NCBI RefSeq assembly: GCF_006094695.1
Contig: NZ_CP035103.1
Location: forward strand, 2,356,001 to 2,420,000
DNA from: Kocuria rosea
GTDB taxonomy: Bacteria; Actinomycetota; Actinomycetes; Actinomycetales; Micrococcaceae
Direction of reading: 5' to 3'
Length of the DNA stretch: 64,000 bases
The notes below the pieces were generated by a model that made no database searches, was not told where the DNA came from, and saw nothing but the letters and a program-made list of their open reading frames with translations. A program made the position numbers and the translations under genes. Below, piece after piece: positions 32,949-42,878 of the stretch (position 1 is the first letter of the stretch; each line of letters begins with the position of its first letter).

Positions 32949-33135
32949 TGAGAGCCTTTCGTTGAGCGGTCACGGCGTCCGCCCTCGGGGCAACACGCCT
33001 ATGACCCTGTCAAGTCCGTGCGCCGGGCAGTGTCCGGCGCGGCGGGCTTGAAGGGTCCTGACAGCCGGAACCACCCGTGGGCGGGATTTGTTCCCGCTCG
33101 ACCGGACGGACCCGAAAAAGCTCGTCGCACGGGGC

Positions 33136-34584
33136 TCAGGAGTGCCAGGCGGTGGCACGGTCCCGGGCCCAGAGCGGCACGGGCCGGGCGTCGGCGAGGC
33201 GCAGCACGCGCAGCGCGGGCGGGTGTCCGGGGAGCAGCGCCGAGGCCCGGCGCACGAAGTGCGCGGTGTGGGAGCCGCGCGCCCGGAACCGGTTGAGCTG
33301 CGCGAGCTCGACCAGCACGCCCGCGAGCACGGCCCGGCCCCGCGCCTCGTCGTCCGTCCGCGCCGCGTCGCCCGTCCCCGCGGAGTCCTCGGCCGCTCCG
33401 CCTGCCGCCCCCGCACCGGGCTCCGGTCCGGGCCCCGGCCCCAGCCCCGTGGGCTCCAGGAGCCAGCCGAGCACCTGGAGCACCCGGTAGAGGGTGTCGA
33501 GCAGCGACCAGTGCGGGGTCTCCGCCCACTCGCCGGAGAGCACGCGGGAGAGCCGGACCAGCTCCCCCGCGTCCGGCACGGGCACCCGGGCCGCGGCCGG
33601 GCCGGACGCGGTGCCGCCGCGACCGGCCGCCGGTCGGCGGGGCACCGGCGGGACGCCCGGAGGGAGGGGCGCCCGGGTCGGCCCGATCGGAACGCCCGGG
33701 GCGTCGGGTCCGTCCACCCGGTCGTCGACGTCGTCGCACAGCTCGGCCCACATCGCGGCGGCCGCGAGGACGCCGTCGAGGTCGTCCGTGGCGCAGGCGG
33801 CCAGGAGCAGGTCTGCGAGCACGGGGTCGGCCAGGCTCGCGGCCAGGAAGCCGAGCAGGTCGTCGTCGTGGTCCAGCACCGCGGGCACCGCATCCCCCGG
33901 CGCGCCCCGGACCGTGGCGAGCACGTCGGTCCAGACGGACAGTGCGGGCCCGAGGCGGTCCAGGTGGTGCCATGCGTCCGCACCGGCCCGTGCCCAGCGG
34001 ACCGCGGCCTGCCCGGCGGCACGGGCGGTGCCGGCGGGCAGCGCCCCGTACTCCTGGTCCATGGCGAGCCGCGGGGCCGCCGCGTAGGAGCTGCCCGAGG
34101 CCACGAGCGCGGCGTTGACGGCGCTGTCCTCGATGTCCGCGACGTCCTGGACGTCGGCCGGGTCCTCGGCCGGCCACCAGCGGTCGCCGGCCACGATCCA
34201 GCGCGCCGCCACCGCCCGCCCCGCGCGTCGGGCGGCCTCGTCCACGACGGCGAGCACACCGTCCACCGCGGCGGGTGGCGCCGCGGCCCCGGACGGGTCC
34301 CCGGGCGGCGGCGACGTGTACACGATGACGAAGACCCGGTCGCTCAGGGTGTCGTGGGCGACGAGGTCGGCGAGCTCGGCGACGAAGGCCTCCCCGAGGC
34401 GTTCGTCGGACGGGCCGGCCGGGAGGTCGACGCGCACGCACGCCCCTGCCGTCCCGCCGCCGGCGGCGAACAGGACGAGGGAGTCGGCGGGCCAGTAGCC
34501 GAGCGTGTGCGGCACGACGGCCAGCAGGTCGGCCGCGCACCGGACGACGGGGACGAAGGGGTCTCGGATGGGGTGCTGTCTCAT
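33136..34584 (-). CDS. DUF4192 family protein
   Basis: 482 residues. DUF4192 N-terminus RDPFVPVVRCAADLLAVVPHTLGYWPADSLVL with the characteristic GYWPxxSLV motif, WWPAEDPADV in the middle, a DHDDDLLGFLAASLADP segment, and the C-terminal HPPALRVLRLADARPVPLWA. No membrane segments; a disordered Gly/Pro/Ala region splits the C-terminal half. The family is common next to sigA in Micrococcales; biochemical role unknown. ATG at 34584. Confidence 0.85.
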   Translation of the reverse strand: MRQHPIRDPFVPVVRCAADLLAVVPHTLGYWPADSLVLFAAGGGTAGACVRVDLPAGPSDERLGEAFVAELADLVAHDTLSDRVFVIVYTSPPPGDPSGAAAPPAAVDGVLAVVDEAARRAGRAVAARWIVAGDRWWPAEDPADVQDVADIEDSAVNAALVASGSSYAAAPRLAMDQEYGALPAGTARAAGQAAVRWARAGADAWHHLDRLGPALSVWTDVLATVRGAPGDAVPAVLDHDDDLLGFLAASLADPVLADLLLAACATDDLDGVLAAAAMWAELCDDVDDRVDGPDAPGVPIGPTRAPLPPGVPPVPRRPAAGRGGTASGPAAARVPVPDAGELVRLSRVLSGEWAETPHWSLLDTLYRVLQVLGWLLEPTGLGPGPGPEPGAGAAGGAAEDSAGTGDAARTDDEARGRAVLAGVLVELAQLNRFRARGSHTAHFVRRASALLPGHPPALRVLRLADARPVPLWARDRATAWHS

Positions 34585-34704
34585 GCGCCCAGCCTGGGCA
34601 CCGGCCGGTACAGGGGCACGCGCCGGGGCGCGGTCTGTGGACGGCCGGCGGGTCGGGGGCCCGGCGCCCGGCGCGGTGCAGTGCCGACGGGACCGGCCGG
34701 CCGG

Positions 34705-36000
34705 TCAGGCGGCGTCGTGCCCGTGCTGCCGGCGCACCCGCCGGACGGTGGCCAGCACGCCCGCGGCGCCCGCCGCAGCGACCAGGAACTGCGCCGCGAT
34801 CGCGACCCGGAACGCGTCGGGAGCGTACAGCTCGTCGCGGAAGCCCGCGGCGTGGAGCACGTCGAGCACGAAGCCGGTGACGAAGATGGCCAGCACCGAG
34901 GCCGTGAAGCCACCGACGTTGACGATGCCCGTGGCGGTGCCCGAGCGGCGGGCCGGGTTGAAGCTGCGGGTGATGTCGAAGGCGATCATGGAGGCCGGCA
35001 TGCTGATCGCGATGACGCACACGGCGGCCAGCACCACCGGGACGGGGGCCGTCCCGGGCCAGACCAGCAGGACCGTCCACGCCGCGAAGATCACGGCGGT
35101 CACCCCCAGCGACAGCCGCACCCGGCGGTGCGGGTGGCGGGCGGAGAGCCCGCCGAGGCCGAGGGCCACGGCCAGGTTGGTCACCACGAAGGAGGTCATC
35201 ACCAGGGAGATCGTGGTGTCCGACAGGTCCTGGGCGTACTCGAGATAGGGGTAGCCCCACATCAGCACGAACGTGTTGCCCGCGAACTGGGTGGTGAAGT
35301 GCACCCAGAAGCCGAGCCGGGTGCCGGGCTCGGCCACGCTCTCCCGGAGCACCCGGCCGGTCCGCCGCAGGCCCAGCGCCGGGTTCAGGACCTCCACCCC
35401 GGGGGGCGCGTTGCGCAGCAGGGTCGCGGCGAGCACGGCGGCGAGCAGCGCGAGGGAGGCCAGCGCCGCGAAGGACGGGAACCACCCGGTGAGCTCGAGC
35501 AGCCACGCGAACGGGATGACGGACACCAGCTGGCCGAGGTTGCCGACCACGCCCAGGAACTGGGTCAGCGGCGGCACGCGCAGCGCGGAGAACCAGGCGG
35601 GGATCAGGCGCATCACGCACACGAAGGTGGTCGCGTCGCCCGCGCCCACGAGCACGCGGGCGGCCACGCCCTCGCCGACCGTGTCGGCCAGGGCCAGCTG
35701 GACCTGCCCGGCCGTCATGAGCAGCGCCCCGGCGGCGACCATGACGCGGGAGCCGAAGCGGTCCACGAGCACGCCGACGGGGATCTGCAGCGCCGCGTAG
35801 ACGAGGACCTGCATGAGCGAGAACATCGACAGCGCGGAGGCCGCGGTGCCGAAGCGCTCGGCCGCGTCGACCGACGCCACGCCGAAGCTGGTGCGCTGCG
35901 CCACGGCGCTGAAGTAGGCGAAGGTGCCGATCGCGAAGACCAGGTAGGCGCGGCGGGAGTCCTTGCCGGGCTCGTGGGCCCGGTACCGGTCGGACGGCAT
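34705..36000 (-). CDS. MFS transporter
   Basis: 431 residues with 12 predicted transmembrane helices. The loop 2-3 motif VGVLVDRFGSRVMVAAGALL matches the MFS motif A (GxLaDrfGxr); helix 1 begins YLVFAIGTFAYFSAV. The C-terminal half contains RRSGTATGIVNVGGFTASVL, a nitrate/oligosaccharide-porter-like segment. The substrate cannot be predicted. The start MPSDRYRAHEPGKDSRRAY has only a weak ribosome site. Stands alone between DUF4192 and PAC2 genes. Confidence 0.9.
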   Translation of the reverse strand: MPSDRYRAHEPGKDSRRAYLVFAIGTFAYFSAVAQRTSFGVASVDAAERFGTAASALSMFSLMQVLVYAALQIPVGVLVDRFGSRVMVAAGALLMTAGQVQLALADTVGEGVAARVLVGAGDATTFVCVMRLIPAWFSALRVPPLTQFLGVVGNLGQLVSVIPFAWLLELTGWFPSFAALASLALLAAVLAATLLRNAPPGVEVLNPALGLRRTGRVLRESVAEPGTRLGFWVHFTTQFAGNTFVLMWGYPYLEYAQDLSDTTISLVMTSFVVTNLAVALGLGGLSARHPHRRVRLSLGVTAVIFAAWTVLLVWPGTAPVPVVLAAVCVIAISMPASMIAFDITRSFNPARRSGTATGIVNVGGFTASVLAIFVTGFVLDVLHAAGFRDELYAPDAFRVAIAAQFLVAAAGAAGVLATVRRVRRQHGHDAA

Positions 36001-36093
36001 GCACTTCGCTCTCGGGGGGACGGGACCGGGCCGGGACCCGGGACGGCGGGACCGCCCCGGACGGCGCCGGACCGCCCCGCGCGCCGGCCGGGC

Positions 36094-37011
36094 TCAGTCC
36101 TGGTCGTCCTCCTGGGCGGCGAGGAAGGCCTCGGCCGCGGCGCCGATCTCGTCGGCGTCGGGGAGCTCGGACTCGTCCCCCACCAGCAGGGAGCGCGGGA
36201 CCGAGGCGTCGACGACGTCATCGTAGCGCTGTTCCAGTCCTGCCACGACCGCCTGTACCTCGGGCGAGGCGCCGACCTGCTGGTCGATCTGGCGCTCGAT
36301 CTCGCGGGCCGCCTCGCGCAGCTCGTCCGAGGGCAGGGTCAGAGAGGTCACGGCGCTGATGTGCTCGAGGGCGGCCACGGCGGCGTGCGGCAGGTGCGCC
36401 TCGGCCAGGTACTGCGGGACGTGCACGGTGAAGCCGATGTTGTCGATCCCCGCCTCGCCCAGCCGGATCTCGAGGAGCTGCGCGGCCGACGAGCTCATCT
36501 CCACGACCGGCTTCCACGCGTGCTCGGCGGGCAGCAGGTCGGCCCGGTTGCCGTGCACCGAGACGATGAACGGACGGGTGTGCGGGACGGGCATGGGGAT
36601 TCCCGAGACGATGGCCACGAGGGACACGTCCATCCGCCGGGCCAGGCCCACGACGGCCTCGGTGAACCGGTTCCACTGCAGATCCGGCTCGGGGCCCGTC
36701 AGCAGCGCGAAGCTGCGCCCCAGACCGTCCGTGACCAGCCGGAGGGACAGCTCGGGGGTCTGGAAGCCCTCGAAGTGGTCCTCCACGAAGCTCACGTGCG
36801 GGCGGCGGGCCCGGTAGTCGTAGAGCTGGTCCAGGTCGAAACGGGCCACGACCTCGTGCGGGAGGGCCTCGGTGATGGTGTGCTCGATCTGCACGGCCAC
36901 GTGCCCCGCCTCCGCGTAGCCGGACAGGGCGACGATCAGCGGCAGTCCGCGAACCCGGGCGTCCTCGAGCAGAGCGGGGTTGCTCAGGTACAGCGAGGTG
37001 GGGTCCAGCAC
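36094..37011 (-). CDS. PAC2 family (proteasome assembly chaperone-like) protein
   Basis: 305 residues. GTG start VLDPTSLYLSNPALLEDAR with a near-perfect AGGAGGAAG site 6 nt upstream decides the start over a longer frame. The PAC2 core is visible: LPLIVALSGYAEAGHVAVQI, DYRARRPHVSFVEDHFEGF, EPDLQWNRFTEAVVGLARR, VHVPQYLAEAHLPHAAVAAL. Residues about 240-305 form an acidic helical tail (LPDADEIGAAAEAFLAAQEDD). Actinobacterial PAC2 proteins are linked to proteasome/ATP-grasp biology by homology only. The divergent spacer (37012-37277, 266 nt) contains a candidate pepA promoter and nothing else clear. Confidence 0.9.
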   Translation of the reverse strand: MLDPTSLYLSNPALLEDARVRGLPLIVALSGYAEAGHVAVQIEHTITEALPHEVVARFDLDQLYDYRARRPHVSFVEDHFEGFQTPELSLRLVTDGLGRSFALLTGPEPDLQWNRFTEAVVGLARRMDVSLVAIVSGIPMPVPHTRPFIVSVHGNRADLLPAEHAWKPVVEMSSSAAQLLEIRLGEAGIDNIGFTVHVPQYLAEAHLPHAAVAALEHISAVTSLTLPSDELREAAREIERQIDQQVGASPEVQAVVAGLEQRYDDVVDASVPRSLLVGDESELPDADEIGAAAEAFLAAQEDDQD

Positions 37012-37185
37012 AGCTCTTCCTCCTGGGGTGGGTCGGTTCCGGGCGTCCGTGGGGAGACCGGTGGGAGCACGCCTCCGACGGCGCGCCCGGATCATGTCAA
37101 CCGTCCGCGGGCACCGCGTTATTCCCCGCCGATCCCGCGGGGCCCGCTCCGTGCGTCCGGGCCCCGGCGGCGCGCCGGCCGGGGA

Positions 37186-37191
37186 TAGGAT
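37186..37191 (+). promoter_or_regulatory. candidate -10 box (TAGGAT) for pepA
   Basis: TAGGAT about 87 nt upstream of the pepA ATG; no -35. Confidence 0.4.
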
Positions 37192-37277
37192 CGACAGCAC
37201 GCCTGCCGGCCGGGCCGGGCCGCCGACCGCGGACCGGGCCGGCCCCGCCGGTCCAGACCTCAGCGAAAGGACGATCC

Positions 37278-38831
37278 ATGCCCGACGTACAGGACCTGCT
37301 CGAACCCCGGGGCATCGAGCTCACCGCCACGCACAAGGCCCTGGGCCGGACGCCGGCCCACGCGCTCGTGCTCGGGGTGGAGAAGGGACAGGACGGCGAC
37401 GGCTCGGGCCGTGTCCTGCTCCCCGTCGGCGAGCAGCGACGGCTCGCCCCCGTGGTGGAGGCCGCGGCGGCGCTGCGCGTGAAGGGTGCCGCCGACGAGG
37501 TGACCGTGGTGCCGGCCCCGTCCGGGCTCCCGTTCACCGTGGTGGTCCTCACCGGGGTCGGCGCCCTGCCCGCCGGGACCGCGGAGCGCGCCGAGGTGCT
37601 GCGCCGGGCCGTGGGCGCCGCCGTGCGGCGGCTCGCCGGCACCGACTCCGCGGTGCTCGCCCTGCCCGTGGACTCCGAGCAGGACGCCGCGGCGGTCGCC
37701 GAGGGCGCCGCCCTCGGCGCCTTCGCCTTCGCCCACCAGCGCGCGGCGACCGCCGGTTCCGTGCAGGACCCGCTGGCCTCCGCCGTCGTGCACGCCCCGG
37801 GCGTGGCGCGCGCCGCGCTGGGCCGGTGCCTCGACCGCGCCGCCGCCCTGGGCCGCGGCGTCCGCGCGGCCCGCACCCTCGTGGACCTCTCCCCCAACGT
37901 CATGTACCCGGAGGCCGTGGCGGACTACGCCCGCCGGGCCGCCAGGGGCACCAAGGTCTCCGTGACCGTGCTCGCCGAGAAGGAGCTCGCCAAGGGCGGC
38001 TACGGGGGGCTCCTGGGGGTGGGACAGGGCTCCGTGCACGGTCCGCGCCTCGTCAAGCTGGAGTACGCCCCGGCGCGCGCCGCGAAGCACTACGCCTACG
38101 TGGGCAAGGGCATCACCTTCGACTCGGGCGGCCTCTCCCTCAAGCCCCCGGCCTCGATGATGACCATGAAGTCGGACATGGCCGGCGCCGCCACCGTGCT
38201 CGCGACCGTCCTCACCGCCGCCGAGCTGGGCCTGCCCGTGAAGGTCACGGGGTGGCTGTGCCTGGCCGAGAACCTGCCCTCGTCGACCGCCACCCGCCCC
38301 GGCGACGTCATCACCATCCGCGGCGGCCGCACCGTCGAGGTGCTCAACACCGACGCCGAGGGGCGCCTGGTGCTGGCCGACGGTCTCGTGGCCGCGTGCG
38401 AGGAGGCCCCGGACGCCGTCGTCGACATCGCCACGCTGACCGGCGCGCAGATGGTGGCCCTCGGCGCACGGACGTTCGGGATCATGGGCGACGAGGCGGT
38501 GCGCACCGCCGTGGCCGAGGCCGCCCGCGCCGCCGGCGAGGACGGCTGGCCCATGCCGCTGCCCGAGCACCTGCGCCCGTCCCTGGACTCCAAGGTGGCC
38601 GACCTCAAGAACATCGGGGACAAGAACGGCGGGATGCTCGTCGCCGGGATCTTCCTGCGCGAGTTCGTCGGCGGCGCCGACGGGGCACGGGTGCCCTGGG
38701 CGCACGTGGACATCGCCGGCCCCTCCTTCAACGAGGGATCGCCCTACGGCTACACCCCGGTTGAGGGCACGGGCGCGGGCGTGCGGACGCTCGTGCGGCT
38801 GCTCGAGGACGCGGTCGCCGACCGCGGCTGA
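37278..38831 (+). CDS. pepA: leucyl aminopeptidase (M17)
   Basis: 517 residues. Cytosolic di-zinc aminopeptidase releasing N-terminal residues. The M17 signature NTDAEGRLVLADGL and the metal/catalytic motif GKGITFDSGGLSLKP are present, with SDMAGAATVLATV; the N-terminal macro-like domain spans about residues 1-175. GAAAGGACG 5 nt upstream supports the ATG. The neighbourhood pepA-lpdA-sucB-lipB-lipA-glnA is conserved with mycobacteria (pepB-dlaT-lipB-lipA-glnA1). It ends at its own terminator, so is probably not cotranscribed with lpdA. Confidence 0.95.
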   Translation: MPDVQDLLEPRGIELTATHKALGRTPAHALVLGVEKGQDGDGSGRVLLPVGEQRRLAPVVEAAAALRVKGAADEVTVVPAPSGLPFTVVVLTGVGALPAGTAERAEVLRRAVGAAVRRLAGTDSAVLALPVDSEQDAAAVAEGAALGAFAFAHQRAATAGSVQDPLASAVVHAPGVARAALGRCLDRAAALGRGVRAARTLVDLSPNVMYPEAVADYARRAARGTKVSVTVLAEKELAKGGYGGLLGVGQGSVHGPRLVKLEYAPARAAKHYAYVGKGITFDSGGLSLKPPASMMTMKSDMAGAATVLATVLTAAELGLPVKVTGWLCLAENLPSSTATRPGDVITIRGGRTVEVLNTDAEGRLVLADGLVAACEEAPDAVVDIATLTGAQMVALGARTFGIMGDEAVRTAVAEAARAAGEDGWPMPLPEHLRPSLDSKVADLKNIGDKNGGMLVAGIFLREFVGGADGARVPWAHVDIAGPSFNEGSPYGYTPVEGTGAGVRTLVRLLEDAVADRG

Positions 38832-38849
38832 GGTCCCGCGACACCCCTG

Positions 38850-38887
38850 CGCCGGAGGGAGCGCCCGCCTGGTCGCTCCCTCCGGCG
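38850..38887 (+). terminator. pepA terminator hairpin
   Basis: A perfect 14-bp stem (38850-38863 with 38874-38887) and 10-nt loop, 18 nt after the pepA stop. Confidence 0.65.
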
Positions 38888-38893
38888 TAGGGC

Positions 38894-38899
38894 TAAGGT
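38894..38899 (+). promoter_or_regulatory. candidate -10 box (TAAGGT) for lpdA
   Basis: TAAGGT directly after the pepA terminator; the leader to the GTG at 38975 would be about 70 nt. Confidence 0.4.
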
Positions 38900-38974
38900 A
38901 TGTACGAAACGAACCCGTCACGGGACGGGTGCGACCCACCCGGAACGACGTCAACGCGCAAGGGAGCCAAACAC

Positions 38975-40342
38975 GTGGCCGACAACGAATTCGACATCCT
39001 CGTCCTCGGCGGAGGGAGTGCCGGCTACGCCGCCGCGCTGCGGGCCGTCCAGCTCGGCTTCACCGTGGCGCTGGTGGAGAAGAACAAGCTCGGGGGCACG
39101 TGCCTCCACTGGGGGTGCATCCCGACCAAGGCGTACCTGCACTCCGCCGAGCTGGCCGAGGACGCCCGCGAGAGCTCCAAGTACGGCATCCACACCACGC
39201 TGGACTCCATCGACATGGCGGCCGTGCGGGAGTACAAGGACAAGATCGTCGCCGGCAAGTTCAAGGGCCTCACGGGTCTGATGAAGATGCGCAAGATCAA
39301 GGTCATCGAGGGAGTCGGCAAGCTCACGGGCGAGAACACCGTCGAGGTCGACGGCACCACCTACACCGGCAAGCACATCGTGCTGGCCTCCGGCTCGATC
39401 TCCAAGACCCTGGGCGTCGAGATCGGCGGACGGATCATGACCTCCACCGAGGCGCTGGAGATCGACTTCGTGCCCAAGAGCGCCATCGTCCTCGGCGGCG
39501 GCGTGATCGGCTGCGAGTTCGCCTCCATGTGGAAGTCCTTCGGCGTGGACGTCACCGTGATCGAGGGCCTCCCCCACCTGGTCGCCAACGAGGACCCCGC
39601 GCTCATCAAGATCCTCGAGCGGGAGTTCAAGAAGCGCGGCATCAAGTCCAGCCTCGGCACCTTCTTCGAGAAGGTCGAGCAGGACGACAACGGGGCGAAG
39701 GTCACCCTGGCCGACGGCAAGGTCTTCGAGGCCGACATCGTGCTGGTCGCCGTGGGCCGCGGCCCGAACACCGCCGACATGGGCTACGAGGAGCAGGGCA
39801 TCCCCATGGACCGCGGCTTCGTCACCCCGAACGAGCGCCTGCACACCGGCGTCGGCAACATCTACGCGATCGGCGACATCGTCCCCGGGGTCCAGCTCGC
39901 CCACCGCGGCTACCAGCAGGGGCGGTTCGTGGCCGAGGAGATCGCCGGTCTGAACCCCGCCGTCGTCGACGACGTGAACATCCCCAAGGTGACCTTCACC
40001 GAGCCGGAGATCGCCTCGGTCGGCTACACCGAGCCGAAGGCGAAGGAGAAGTTCGGCGAGGACAACGTCGAGGTCGCCGAGTACAACCTCGCCGGCAACG
40101 GCAAGAGCTCGATCCTGGGCACCGGCGGCATCATCAAGCTGGTGCGCGAGAAGGACGGGCCGATCATCGGCTTCCACGCCATCGGCAAGCGCATCAGCGA
40201 GCAGATCGGCGAGGGCCAGCTCATCGTCAACTGGGAGGCCTACCCCGAGGACGTCGCCGCGTTCGTGCACGCGCACCCCACCCAGAACGAGGCCATCGGC
40301 GAGGCCGCCATGGCACTCGCGGGCACGCCGCTGCACGGCTGA
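38975..40342 (+). CDS. lpdA: dihydrolipoyl dehydrogenase (E3)
   Basis: 455 residues. Flavoprotein that reoxidises dihydrolipoamide of 2-oxoacid dehydrogenase E2 components with NAD+. FAD motif [19 protein letters not shown], redox disulfide [19 protein letters not shown] motif [20 protein letters not shown] motif [13 protein letters not shown], and the active-site [13 protein letters not shown] pair are all present. GTG start ([14 protein letters not shown]) with AGGGAG about 8 nt upstream; a longer frame from 38900 lacks family sequence. Directly upstream of the E2 gene it serves. Confidence 0.97.
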   Translation: MADNEFDILVLGGGSAGYAAALRAVQLGFTVALVEKNKLGGTCLHWGCIPTKAYLHSAELAEDARESSKYGIHTTLDSIDMAAVREYKDKIVAGKFKGLTGLMKMRKIKVIEGVGKLTGENTVEVDGTTYTGKHIVLASGSISKTLGVEIGGRIMTSTEALEIDFVPKSAIVLGGGVIGCEFASMWKSFGVDVTVIEGLPHLVANEDPALIKILEREFKKRGIKSSLGTFFEKVEQDDNGAKVTLADGKVFEADIVLVAVGRGPNTADMGYEEQGIPMDRGFVTPNERLHTGVGNIYAIGDIVPGVQLAHRGYQQGRFVAEEIAGLNPAVVDDVNIPKVTFTEPEIASVGYTEPKAKEKFGEDNVEVAEYNLAGNGKSSILGTGGIIKLVREKDGPIIGFHAIGKRISEQIGEGQLIVNWEAYPEDVAAFVHAHPTQNEAIGEAAMALAGTPLHG

Positions 40343-40350
40343 CCGCGTCG

Positions 40351-40377
40351 AGGCCCCGCCCCTCCCGGGCGGGGCCT
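40351..40377 (+). terminator. hairpin between lpdA and sucB
   Basis: An 11-bp perfect stem (40351-40361 with 40367-40377) in the 109-nt gap; may terminate or attenuate lpdA transcription before sucB. Confidence 0.45.
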
Positions 40378-40451
40378 CCCCCACTACCCCGGACCCGGGC
40401 CCGGCGCCCGGACCGCACCATCGAAGGCACCGAAAGAGAGACGGTCGGACC

Positions 40452-42746
40452 ATGTCAGAAACCGTAAACCTGCCCGCACTGGGCGAATCCGTGACCGAGG
40501 GCACCGTGACCCGGTGGCTCAAGCAGGTCGGTGACGAGGTCGCCGTCGACGAGCCCCTGGTCGAGGTCTCCACCGACAAGGTCGACACCGAGATCCCCTC
40601 CCCCGTGGCGGGCGTGATCGAGGAGATCCTCGTCGAGGAGGACGAGGACGTCGAGGTCGGCGCGCCGCTGGTCGTCATCGGTGACGGCTCGGGCTCCGGC
40701 GGCGGGTCCGGCCAGGACGAGGCCGCCGCGGACACCTCCGCCCAGGAGGCCGAGGACGCCGCGACCGAGGCCGAGACCCCCGAGGCGACCGACGAGGCCG
40801 CCGAGCAGAAGTCCTCCGGCCAGGAGTCCTCCGGTCAGGAGCAGGCCCCGCAGGCCGAGGCCCAGCAGACGGGCGAGGGCAGCGAGATCACCCTGCCCGC
40901 CCTGGGCGAGTCCGTGACCGAGGGCACCGTGACCCGGTGGCTCAAGCAGGTCGGTGACGAGGTCGCCGTCGACGAGCCGCTGCTGGAGGTCTCCACCGAC
41001 AAGGTCGACACCGAGGTCCCCTCCCCCGTGGCCGGGACCCTGCTGGAGATCCGGGTGCAGGAGGACGAGGACGCCGAGGTCGGCCAGGTCCTGGCGGTCA
41101 TCGGCTCCGGCTCCGCCCCGTCCGGGGACAAGCCCGCCGAGAAGCCCGCCGCGGACACCTCCGCCCAGGAGGCCGAGGACGCCGCGACCGAGGCCGAGAC
41201 CCCCGAGGCGACCGACGAGGCCGCCGAGCAGAAGTCCTCCGGCCAGGAGTCCTCCGGTCAGGAGCAGGCCCCGCAGGCCGAGGCCCAGCAGACGGGCGAG
41301 GGCAGCGAGATCACCCTGCCCGCCCTGGGCGAGTCCGTGACCGAGGGCACCGTGACCCGGTGGCTCAAGCAGGTCGGTGACGAGGTCGCCGTCGACGAGC
41401 CGCTGCTGGAGGTCTCCACCGACAAGGTCGACACCGAGGTCCCCTCTCCCGTGGCCGGGACCCTGCTGGAGATCCGGGTGCAGGAGGACGAGGACGCCGA
41501 GGTCGGCCAGGTCCTGGCGGTCATCGGCTCCGGCTCCGCCCCGTCCGGGGACAAGCCCGCCGAGAAGCCCGCCGCGGACACCTCCGCCGAGGAGAAGCCG
41601 GCGAAGCAGTCCTCCGCCGGCGGCGAGGGCTACGAGGGTTCCTCCTCCGGGAAGCAGGAGAAGGCGCCGTCCCGCGACGAGGCCCTGGTCGAGACCGACG
41701 AGCCCGTGCTGGCCGACACCTCCGGGGACGAGCAGCAGGACGCCGCCCAGCGCGACGGCGCCCGCACCGAGAACGCGGAGGCGCCGACGGGCGACAACTC
41801 GTCCTACGTGACCCCGCTGGTGCGCAAGCTCGCCAAGAAGGAGGGCGTGGACCTCTCCGCGCTCACCGGCACCGGTGTGGGCGGCCGCATCCGCAAGCAG
41901 GACGTGCTCGCCGCCGCCGAGCAGCAGAAGAGCGCGGCCGCACCGGCCGCCGAGGCCCCGGCCGAGACGGCCGCGGCCGCCCCGGCGAAGGAGGCCGCCC
42001 CGGCCGCGCCGAAGGCGGACGCCAAGCGCGGGACCACCGAGAAGGCCCCGCGGATCCGGATGACGATCGCCCAGCGCATGCGCGAGTCGCTGCAGGAGGC
42101 CGCTCAGCTGACCCAGGTGACCGAGGTCGACATGACCCGGGTGGCCGTGCTGCGCGGCCGGGCGAAGGCGAAGTTCCAGGAGCGGGAGGGCGCCAAGCTC
42201 ACCTACCTGCCGTTCTTCGCCAAGGCCGTGGCGGAGGCCCTGCAGGCCCACCCGAAGCTCAACGCCACCTTCAAGGAGGCCGAGAAGGAGATCGTCTACA
42301 ACGGCTCGGAGAACATCGCCATCGCGGTGGACACCCCGAAGGGCCTGCTGGTGCCGGTCATCAAGAACGCCGGCGACCTCAACCTCGGCGGCCTGGCCAA
42401 GCAGATCGCGGACCTCGGCTCCCGGGCCAAGGACGGCAACATCACGCCGGACGACCTCACCGGCGGCACCTTCACGATCACGAACCTCGGGTCGTTCGGG
42501 GCCCTGTTCGACACCCCGATCATCAACCAGCCGCAGGTCGCGATCCTCGGCACGGGATCGATCGTGAAGCGCCCCATGGTGGTCTCCGACGCCGACGGCA
42601 ACGACACCATCGCCATCCGCCAGATGTGCTACCTGTCGCTGACCTACGACCACCGCCTGGTCGACGGCGCGGACGCCGGCCGCTTCCTCCAGGCGCTCAA
42701 GGCGCGCCTGGAGGAGGGCCGCTTCGAGTCCGAGGTCGGCCTCTGA
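40452..42746 (+). CDS. sucB: 2-oxoacid dehydrogenase E2 (dihydrolipoamide succinyl-/acyltransferase) with three lipoyl domains
   Basis: 764 residues. Three N-terminal lipoyl domains with lipoyl-lysines at K43, K184 and K325 (each in VSTDKVDTE), joined by Ala/Glu/Gln/Ser-rich flexible linkers; a peripheral-subunit-binding domain at about 452-488 ([20 protein letters not shown]); an Ala/Pro linker; and the catalytic domain with DHRLVDG around H734. Domains 2 and 3 with their linkers are a 423-bp tandem duplication. Transfers succinyl (or acetyl) groups to CoA from the lipoyl arm. lpdA lies immediately upstream and lipB/lipA downstream. Whether it serves OGDH, PDH or both cannot be decided; in actinobacteria this E2 often serves PDH with OdhA supplying its own acyltransferase. 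Confidence 0.93.
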   Translation: MSETVNLPALGESVTEGTVTRWLKQVGDEVAVDEPLVEVSTDKVDTEIPSPVAGVIEEILVEEDEDVEVGAPLVVIGDGSGSGGGSGQDEAAADTSAQEAEDAATEAETPEATDEAAEQKSSGQESSGQEQAPQAEAQQTGEGSEITLPALGESVTEGTVTRWLKQVGDEVAVDEPLLEVSTDKVDTEVPSPVAGTLLEIRVQEDEDAEVGQVLAVIGSGSAPSGDKPAEKPAADTSAQEAEDAATEAETPEATDEAAEQKSSGQESSGQEQAPQAEAQQTGEGSEITLPALGESVTEGTVTRWLKQVGDEVAVDEPLLEVSTDKVDTEVPSPVAGTLLEIRVQEDEDAEVGQVLAVIGSGSAPSGDKPAEKPAADTSAEEKPAKQSSAGGEGYEGSSSGKQEKAPSRDEALVETDEPVLADTSGDEQQDAAQRDGARTENAEAPTGDNSSYVTPLVRKLAKKEGVDLSALTGTGVGGRIRKQDVLAAAEQQKSAAAPAAEAPAETAAAAPAKEAAPAAPKADAKRGTTEKAPRIRMTIAQRMRESLQEAAQLTQVTEVDMTRVAVLRGRAKAKFQEREGAKLTYLPFFAKAVAEALQAHPKLNATFKEAEKEIVYNGSENIAIAVDTPKGLLVPVIKNAGDLNLGGLAKQIADLGSRAKDGNITPDDLTGGTFTITNLGSFGALFDTPIINQPQVAILGTGSIVKRPMVVSDADGNDTIAIRQMCYLSLTYDHRLVDGADAGRFLQALKARLEEGRFESEVGL
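40723..41568 (+). repeat. two tandem 423-bp repeat units within sucB
   Basis: Units 40723-41145 and 41146-41568, each one linker plus one lipoyl domain (141 codons); the start of a third unit continues to about 41588. The copies appear identical except C at 41024 versus T at 41447, a silent Ser codon change. The first lipoyl domain (40455-40680) is related but diverged ([12 protein letters not shown] instead of [12 protein letters not shown]). Confidence 0.9.
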
Positions 42747-42794
42747 CCGGCCCCGTGCCGGTCCACGGCCCCCGCTGAGCACCTGCGGAGGGTC

Positions 42795-42852
42795 GGCGGA
42801 CGCCGAGAGGGCGTGTTCCTGGTCACAGGGGCACGCCCTCTCGGCGTCCGCC
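42795..42852 (+). terminator. sucB terminator hairpin
   Basis: A perfect 21-bp stem (42795-42815 with 42832-42852) with a 16-nt loop, 48 nt after the sucB stop. Confidence 0.75.
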
Positions 42853-42865
42853 GGCGGCGCTCCGA

Positions 42866-42871
42866 TAGGCT
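42866..42871 (+). promoter_or_regulatory. -10 box (TAGGCT) for a leaderless transcript
   Basis: TAGGCT ends 7 nt before the ATG at 42879, just past the sucB terminator. Confidence 0.5.
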
Positions 42872-42878
42872 CGACGGC

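Noticed and set aside
33008-33013. TTGACA upstream of sigA as a -35 element
   Set aside because: No TANNNT hexamer is found 15-19 nt downstream on the minus strand; kept as unproven.
37095-37100. TTGACA upstream of the PAC2 gene as a -35 element
   Set aside because: The correctly spaced downstream sequence is GC-rich with no -10 match.
38900-38974. Longer N-terminus for LpdA from an ATG at 38900
   Set aside because: That ATG is directly after the -10-like box and has no ribosome site; the GTG at 38975 has one and begins the conserved family sequence.
40723-41588. CRISPR-like or mobile repeat
   Set aside because: The repeat lies entirely within a coding frame, has a unit of 141 codons and encodes a lipoyl domain.
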